This document shows, piece after piece, positions 63,669-64,000 of a stretch of DNA of 64,000 nucleotides. The stretch's first letter is position 1. Each line of letters starts with the position of its first letter. Origin of the DNA: Mycobacterium saskatchewanense (lineage in GTDB: Bacteria > Actinomycetota > Actinomycetes > Mycobacteriales > Mycobacteriaceae); NCBI RefSeq assembly GCF_010729105.1, contig NZ_AP022573.1, forward strand, positions 1,178,001 to 1,242,000, in the 5' to 3' direction. The notes beneath the pieces were generated by a model that was not told where the DNA came from, searched no databases, and saw nothing but the letters and a program-made list of their open reading frames with translations. The translations under genes were made by a program, and so were the position numbers.

Positions 63669-64000
63669 TTAGCGCCGCACCACGGCGGTTCCGCTCACCC
63701 GATCGTGGATGCCGCGCCCATCCCAGTCGGTGAACAGCGCCGGGACGACCAGCGCGAGGAGCAGCCCCCGCACCACCAGCCGCCCGACCCCCACCGGCGC
63801 CCTGCCGTCGACCGCCACCACCTGCAGCCGCAGCGCCAGCTGCCCCGGCGTGAAGCTGAAGAGCCGCACCGCGACCACGCCGAGCACCAGCCAGATCACC
63901 AGCACCGCCGTCGACAACATGTGCTCCGAGAGCGCGCCGAACCGCTCGGCCAGCGCCGCGAGGCCGTAGGCGATCAGCCAGTCGATCATCAGGGCGGCCA
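63669..64000 (-). CDS. RDD-family membrane protein (partial, 5' end outside window; Rv2219A homologue)
   Basis: The C-terminal part of a small RDD protein. The segment ALMIDWLIAYGLAAL corresponds to the first RDD helix with its conserved Asp, and TPGQLALRLQVVAVDGRAPVGVGRLVVRG is the middle Arg-containing motif. DWDGRGIHDRVSGTAVV carries the final conserved Asp. Two to three helices are visible. The reading frame is open to the window edge, so the start lies beyond 64000. In M. tuberculosis the next gene is glnA1. Function is unknown; some RDD proteins act in ion or osmolyte transport. Confidence 0.85.
   Translation of the reverse strand, partial: AALMIDWLIAYGLAALAERFGALSEHMLSTAVLVIWLVLGVVAVRLFSFTPGQLALRLQVVAVDGRAPVGVGRLVVRGLLLALVVPALFTDWDGRGIHDRVSGTAVVRR

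Overview
The window is a stretch of a high-GC mycobacterial chromosome. Nearly every gene has a clear counterpart, in the same order and orientation, in the Mycobacterium tuberculosis block running from murE (Rv2158c) to Rv2219A. GTG and TTG starts, 4-bp ATGA/GTGA overlaps, PimB', MptA, MmpS3, PknL, FadD15 and a cytochrome bcc-aa3 cluster all fit Mycobacterium. cobU sits directly before cobTS, and there is accessory content between murE and pbpB and between pepB and ephD. I take it to be a non-tuberculosis species, probably a slow grower, but I cannot name it. No rRNA, tRNA, CRISPR array or intact insertion sequence was seen.

Layout. 1-7542 is the 5' part of the division and cell wall (dcw) cluster on the minus strand (mraZ, rsmH, an FtsL-like gene, pbpB, murE). 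It is interrupted at 839-2623 by a divergent TetR regulator / FAD monooxygenase pair that shares a palindromic operator. 7998-20773 holds envelope and central genes: a DUF3040 protein, a GNAT acetyltransferase, lppM, a methylenetetrahydrofolate reductase-like gene, idsA2, mptA, the pknL/Rv2175c pair, aroG, an exoribonuclease, a 1,2-mannosyltransferase and an acyltransferase. 20859-28674 holds a GET3/ParA-like ATPase with two START-like proteins, fadD15, pimB' and the peptidoglycan hydrolase ripC. 28843-32096 holds a small Cys-rich protein, a DnaQ/GIY-YIG fusion and trpD. 32235-40372 is the respiratory supercomplex: ctaE-qcrC-qcrA-qcrB one way, and ctaC-ctaF plus mmpS3 and a membrane protein the other way. 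40529-49087 holds asnB, adoK, an ErpA-like Fe-S carrier, glycerate kinase and cobU-cobT-cobS. 49152-53716 holds gcvT-ilvE, a wrecked adenylate cyclase gene and pepB. 53725-56274 is accessory (a CrtI-like oxidoreductase, an SRPBCC protein and a small membrane protein). 56398-64000 holds ephD, then dlaT-Rv2216-lipB-lipA, where lipoate synthesis sits next to its main client, then a DUF4191 protein and the edge of an RDD-family gene.

The most notable signals are these. (1) The class III cyclase gene next to pepB has lost its catalytic core, carries a +1 slip in a C5 run, and its surviving 3' part reads in frame into pepB. (2) A family of intergenic palindromes with a CGGCGTGTCG core occupies several convergent gene junctions, and a second family occupies two others. 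(3) Two arrays of TGGG boxes with 10-bp spacing lie upstream of mraZ. (4) The GET3-like ATPase can only be translated with its Walker A motif if it starts at a CTG codon. (5) Expandable in-frame repeats occur in the PknL juxtamembrane region and in the DlaT linker.
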